Assembly (NCBI RefSeq): GCF_013408825.1
Contig: NZ_JACCBZ010000014.1
Location: forward strand, 1-64,000
Direction: 5' to 3'
Origin: Mucilaginibacter tundrae
Lineage (GTDB): Bacteria > Bacteroidota > Bacteroidia > Sphingobacteriales > Sphingobacteriaceae
Length of the DNA: 64,000 nucleotides
Made by a program: the position numbers and the translations under genes. Shown here piece after piece: positions 61,741 to 64,000 of this stretch (position 1 is its first letter; each line of letters starts with the position of its first letter). The notes under the pieces are model-generated. The model did no database searches. It had not been told where the DNA came from and saw only the letters and a list, made by a program, of their open reading frames with translations.

Positions 61741-63144
61741 ATGGAAGAAGAATTTGAATTTGGTTTTACCGAAGACCCAAAATTTTCGGTAGAACGGTAC
61801 GAGGAAATGATTCGGAATCATGACCAGTACTTTTTTGATGCCCAGGCGTTTGAGAACATTATCGACTACTATATCGAAAAAAATGATCCGGCAAAAGCCC
61901 TGCAAGTATCCGAGTATGCGCGCAATCAACACCCGTTTGCCGCTGTATTTTTAATAAAACAAGCCCAACTTTTAGTGGTCACCAATCGCTCAGTAGAAGC
62001 CTTTGATGCTTTAGACAAAGCCGCCATGCTGGAAGCTTCTGACCCGGACATATACCTCATACGCGGCAATTTGTACGAGAGCATGGAGCGTTTTGATGAA
62101 GCACTGGAGAACTACGAAAAAGCCCTGAGCCTTGCCGAAGAAACCGACGAAATATTGCTGCACATTGCCTACGTTCATCAGAATATGGGTGATTATAATA
62201 CTGCAATCGGTTTCCTGAAGGAATGCTTAAAACAGAATATGGAAAACCAGGACGCTTTATACGAACTGGCTTTTTGTTACGATGTAATGGATAACCAGGA
62301 GGAGAGCGTTCAATTTTACCAACAATATATTGACAATGAGCCTTACAGCTATGCTGCCTGGTATAATTTGGGTAACGCATTTACCAAGCTTAGCTTGTTT
62401 GAAAAAGCGATAGATGCTTATGATTACGCCATACTGATTAAGGATAGTTTTGCATCAGCCTATTTTAATAAGGGTAATGCGCTGGTTAATCTGGAGAAAT
62501 ATGCTGAAGCGATAGAAGTTTACCGCCAGACTTTTGAGTATGAGCAACCTAATGCTGATACCTATTGCGCTATTGGTGAGTGCTACGAAAAGCTGGAGCA
62601 GATGGACGATGCAAGGGCTTTCTACAAAAAATCGGTTAAAATGGATCCAAAACTGGCTGATGCCTGGTTTGGTATTGGTGTAACCCTTGATTTTGAGGAG
62701 CGTTATTTTGAGGCACTGCATTTCTATAAAAAAGCATTAGACCTTGATATAGCCAATGCTGATTATTGGTTTGCTATAGCCGACGCTGAATATAAGTTGA
62801 AGCACCTAGCTGAGTCTGAGCAAGCTTACGAAAAAGTAGTAGAGCTTAATCCGCTCGACATAGATGCCTGGTTGGATTACTCATCTATTTTATACGAACA
62901 AGACAGGCTGGTTGATGCTATTGAGGTGATGTCGCAAGCGATAAAAAACAACCCCGAGGCGGCAGAATTATACTATCGTATGGTGGCTTATTTATTTGCC
63001 AAAGGTGATTATAACGAAGCGTTGAACCATTTAGAGTTAGCCTTGACATCAGACCCTGAAAAGCATTACATTTTGTATGATTATCTGCCACAATTACAAA
63101 AAAATAAAGTAATTGTAGATATTATTAATCGTTACACGAGATAG
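61741..63144 (+). CDS. TPR-repeat protein (cytoplasmic)
   Basis: 467 aa without a signal peptide. At least ten TPR units run from about residue 35 to the end (for example SDPDIYLIRGNLYESMERFDEALENYEKAL, SYAAWYNLGNAFTKLSLFEKAIDAYDYAI, ADAWFGIGVTLDFEERYFEALHFYKKAL). The N-terminal 30 residues are acidic and aromatic (EEEFEFGFTEDPKFS). A protein-interaction scaffold; partner unknown. Confidence 0.82.
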   Translation: MEEEFEFGFTEDPKFSVERYEEMIRNHDQYFFDAQAFENIIDYYIEKNDPAKALQVSEYARNQHPFAAVFLIKQAQLLVVTNRSVEAFDALDKAAMLEASDPDIYLIRGNLYESMERFDEALENYEKALSLAEETDEILLHIAYVHQNMGDYNTAIGFLKECLKQNMENQDALYELAFCYDVMDNQEESVQFYQQYIDNEPYSYAAWYNLGNAFTKLSLFEKAIDAYDYAILIKDSFASAYFNKGNALVNLEKYAEAIEVYRQTFEYEQPNADTYCAIGECYEKLEQMDDARAFYKKSVKMDPKLADAWFGIGVTLDFEERYFEALHFYKKALDLDIANADYWFAIADAEYKLKHLAESEQAYEKVVELNPLDIDAWLDYSSILYEQDRLVDAIEVMSQAIKNNPEAAELYYRMVAYLFAKGDYNEALNHLELALTSDPEKHYILYDYLPQLQKNKVIVDIINRYTR

Positions 63145-63235
63145 TGAATGGTTGATTGAGCGAATGGCTAATTAAATTTACAACTATTCACTTAATCAAC
63201 TATTCAAATAAATCAACTCAATATAACCAAAAACT
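63145..63235. repeat. TTGATT/AATCAA-rich intergenic repeat
   Basis: TGGTTGATTGA, AATCAACTATTC, ATTCACTTAATCAACT and AATCAACTC words recur with no coding frame. Same class as the elements at 19.8 and 59.9 kb. Confidence 0.45.
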
Positions 63236-63239
63236 TACC

Positions 63240-63268
63240 TTGCTTTTTGGTTTTTTTTTTGAACTTTG
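63240..63268 (+). promoter_or_regulatory. Probable promoter of the ComA-like gene
   Basis: TTG at 63240-63242, an 18-nt T-rich spacer, and GAACTTTG (one mismatch to TAnnTTTG) at 63261-63268. The leader to ATG 63310 would be about 36 nt. Confidence 0.45.
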
Positions 63269-63309
63269 CGGCCGTATATTTATTAGCATTCGTCCACCTA
63301 CCTGTTTTT

Positions 63310-64000
63310 ATGAACTACCACATCAATAATATCCCCGAGCGCACTGTTAAACCCCGAAACAGTGGCATCACCATGGTTATGGATAAAGGACTGAGCGTAC
63401 GCCAGGCAGAGGATTTTATCGAAGTAGCCGGTTTACATAGCGACATTATTAAATTGGGCTGGGCTACATCATATGTCACCCCAAAACTTGATGAAAAACT
63501 GGCTTTGTACCGCGAGGCAGGTTTGCCGGTATACTTTGGGGGTACTTTGTTCGAGGCTTTTATTATCCGCAATCAATTTGATGATTATTGCAAAATACTG
63601 GATAAATACAAAATGCAGTATGTGGAAGTATCTGATGGTTCGATCACTATTGAGCATGATGTGAAATGCGAATACATCCGCAAACTGAGCGAGAATTTTA
63701 CGGTAATATCCGAAGTAGGTTCAAAGGACGTTCAGAAAATCTTCGCCCCATATAAATGGATCAAACTAATGCAGGCGGAAATAGAGGCAGGCTCATGGAA
63801 AGTGATTGCCGAGGCACGCGAAAGTGGGAATGTGGGTATCTATCGTGATTCGGGAGAGGTAAGACAGGGGTTGGTGGATGAAATATTAACCCAGATACCT
63901 GAGGAAACCATTATTTGGGAAGCGCCGCAAAAAGCGCAGCAGGTTTGGTTCATTAAATTAATTGGTGCCAATGTAAGTTTAGGCAATATCGCTCCTGCCG
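63310..64000 (+). CDS. ComA-family phosphosulfolactate synthase (partial)
   Basis: 230 residues are visible before the window ends. The frame is open from ATG 63310. Family marks: SDIIKLGWATSYV, YFGGTLFEAF, YVEVSDGSITIEH, EVGSKD, AEARESGNVGIYRDSGEVR and EAPQKAQQVWFIKLIGANVSLGNI, matching phosphosulfolactate synthase (PF02679), which adds sulfite to phosphoenolpyruvate. In methanogens this starts coenzyme M synthesis; in Bacteroidota it may feed sulfolactate or cysteate-type sulfonates. That last step is inference. Confidence 0.88.
   Translation, partial: MNYHINNIPERTVKPRNSGITMVMDKGLSVRQAEDFIEVAGLHSDIIKLGWATSYVTPKLDEKLALYREAGLPVYFGGTLFEAFIIRNQFDDYCKILDKYKMQYVEVSDGSITIEHDVKCEYIRKLSENFTVISEVGSKDVQKIFAPYKWIKLMQAEIEAGSWKVIAEARESGNVGIYRDSGEVRQGLVDEILTQIPEETIIWEAPQKAQQVWFIKLIGANVSLGNIAPA

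Overview
The window looks like chromosomal DNA of a Bacteroidota bacterium, most likely Sphingobacteriaceae (Mucilaginibacter/Pedobacter-like). The reasons are lineage-typical genes (PorD, GldB, DUF4286, DUF4835), an alternative complex III linked to an aa3/caa3-type oxidase, many lipoproteins, and promoters of the Bacteroidota type (TTG, about 19-20 nt, TAnnTTTG) instead of -35/-10 sigma70 boxes. It is almost entirely vertical core genome. I see no prophage, IS element, CRISPR array or tRNA gene.

Layout. 1-790 is non-coding: three tandem leftward promoters with the same 19-nt spacer, probably serving an rRNA or other highly expressed operon beyond the left edge, then a small GC-rich palindromic element and a tract of TATA palindromes. 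791-8415 is the conserved block bamD-rpoZ-coaBC-porD-recN, interrupted by a blaI/blaR1-like regulatory pair. 8529-19772 holds fabI, clpC, ettA, a phosphoesterase, a YkuK-type protein, a TlpA thioredoxin, a GNAT and an SRPBCC protein. gldB and nadE diverge at 20.9 kb. 22.7-27.0 kb is a three-gene operon: a lipoprotein of the S9 peptidase fold that has lost its nucleophile and catalytic histidine, then a sensor kinase, then a response regulator.

31.6-49.5 kb is one long leftward respiratory region: actABCDEF (quinol to cytochrome c), coxB and coxA, a terminator-like hairpin, then ctaA and ctaB (heme A/O synthesis), two subunit III genes, subunit IV, SCO (CuA assembly), DUF420 and small assembly-type proteins. 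Electrons would pass from menaquinol through ACIII and its cytochrome c domains to the CuA site of CoxB and to CoxA. The downstream genes make heme A and load copper.

49.8-64 kb is mixed housekeeping: a deoxyhypusine-synthase-like enzyme, an SGNH hydrolase with a TPR-like tail, a BamA-fold protein, a decayed GxxExxY gene, a methyltransferase, a SirB1-like protein, PdhB, a GT32-like glycosyltransferase, an S8 protease, an ALDH7-type dehydrogenase, a TPR protein and a ComA-like phosphosulfolactate synthase cut by the right edge.

The observations I rate highest are the catalytically dead S9 lipoprotein fused by operon to a two-component system, the M56 receptor whose usual sensor domain is replaced by about six 23-24-residue repeats, and a dispersed family of long perfect palindromes (four copies) whose arms co-vary.
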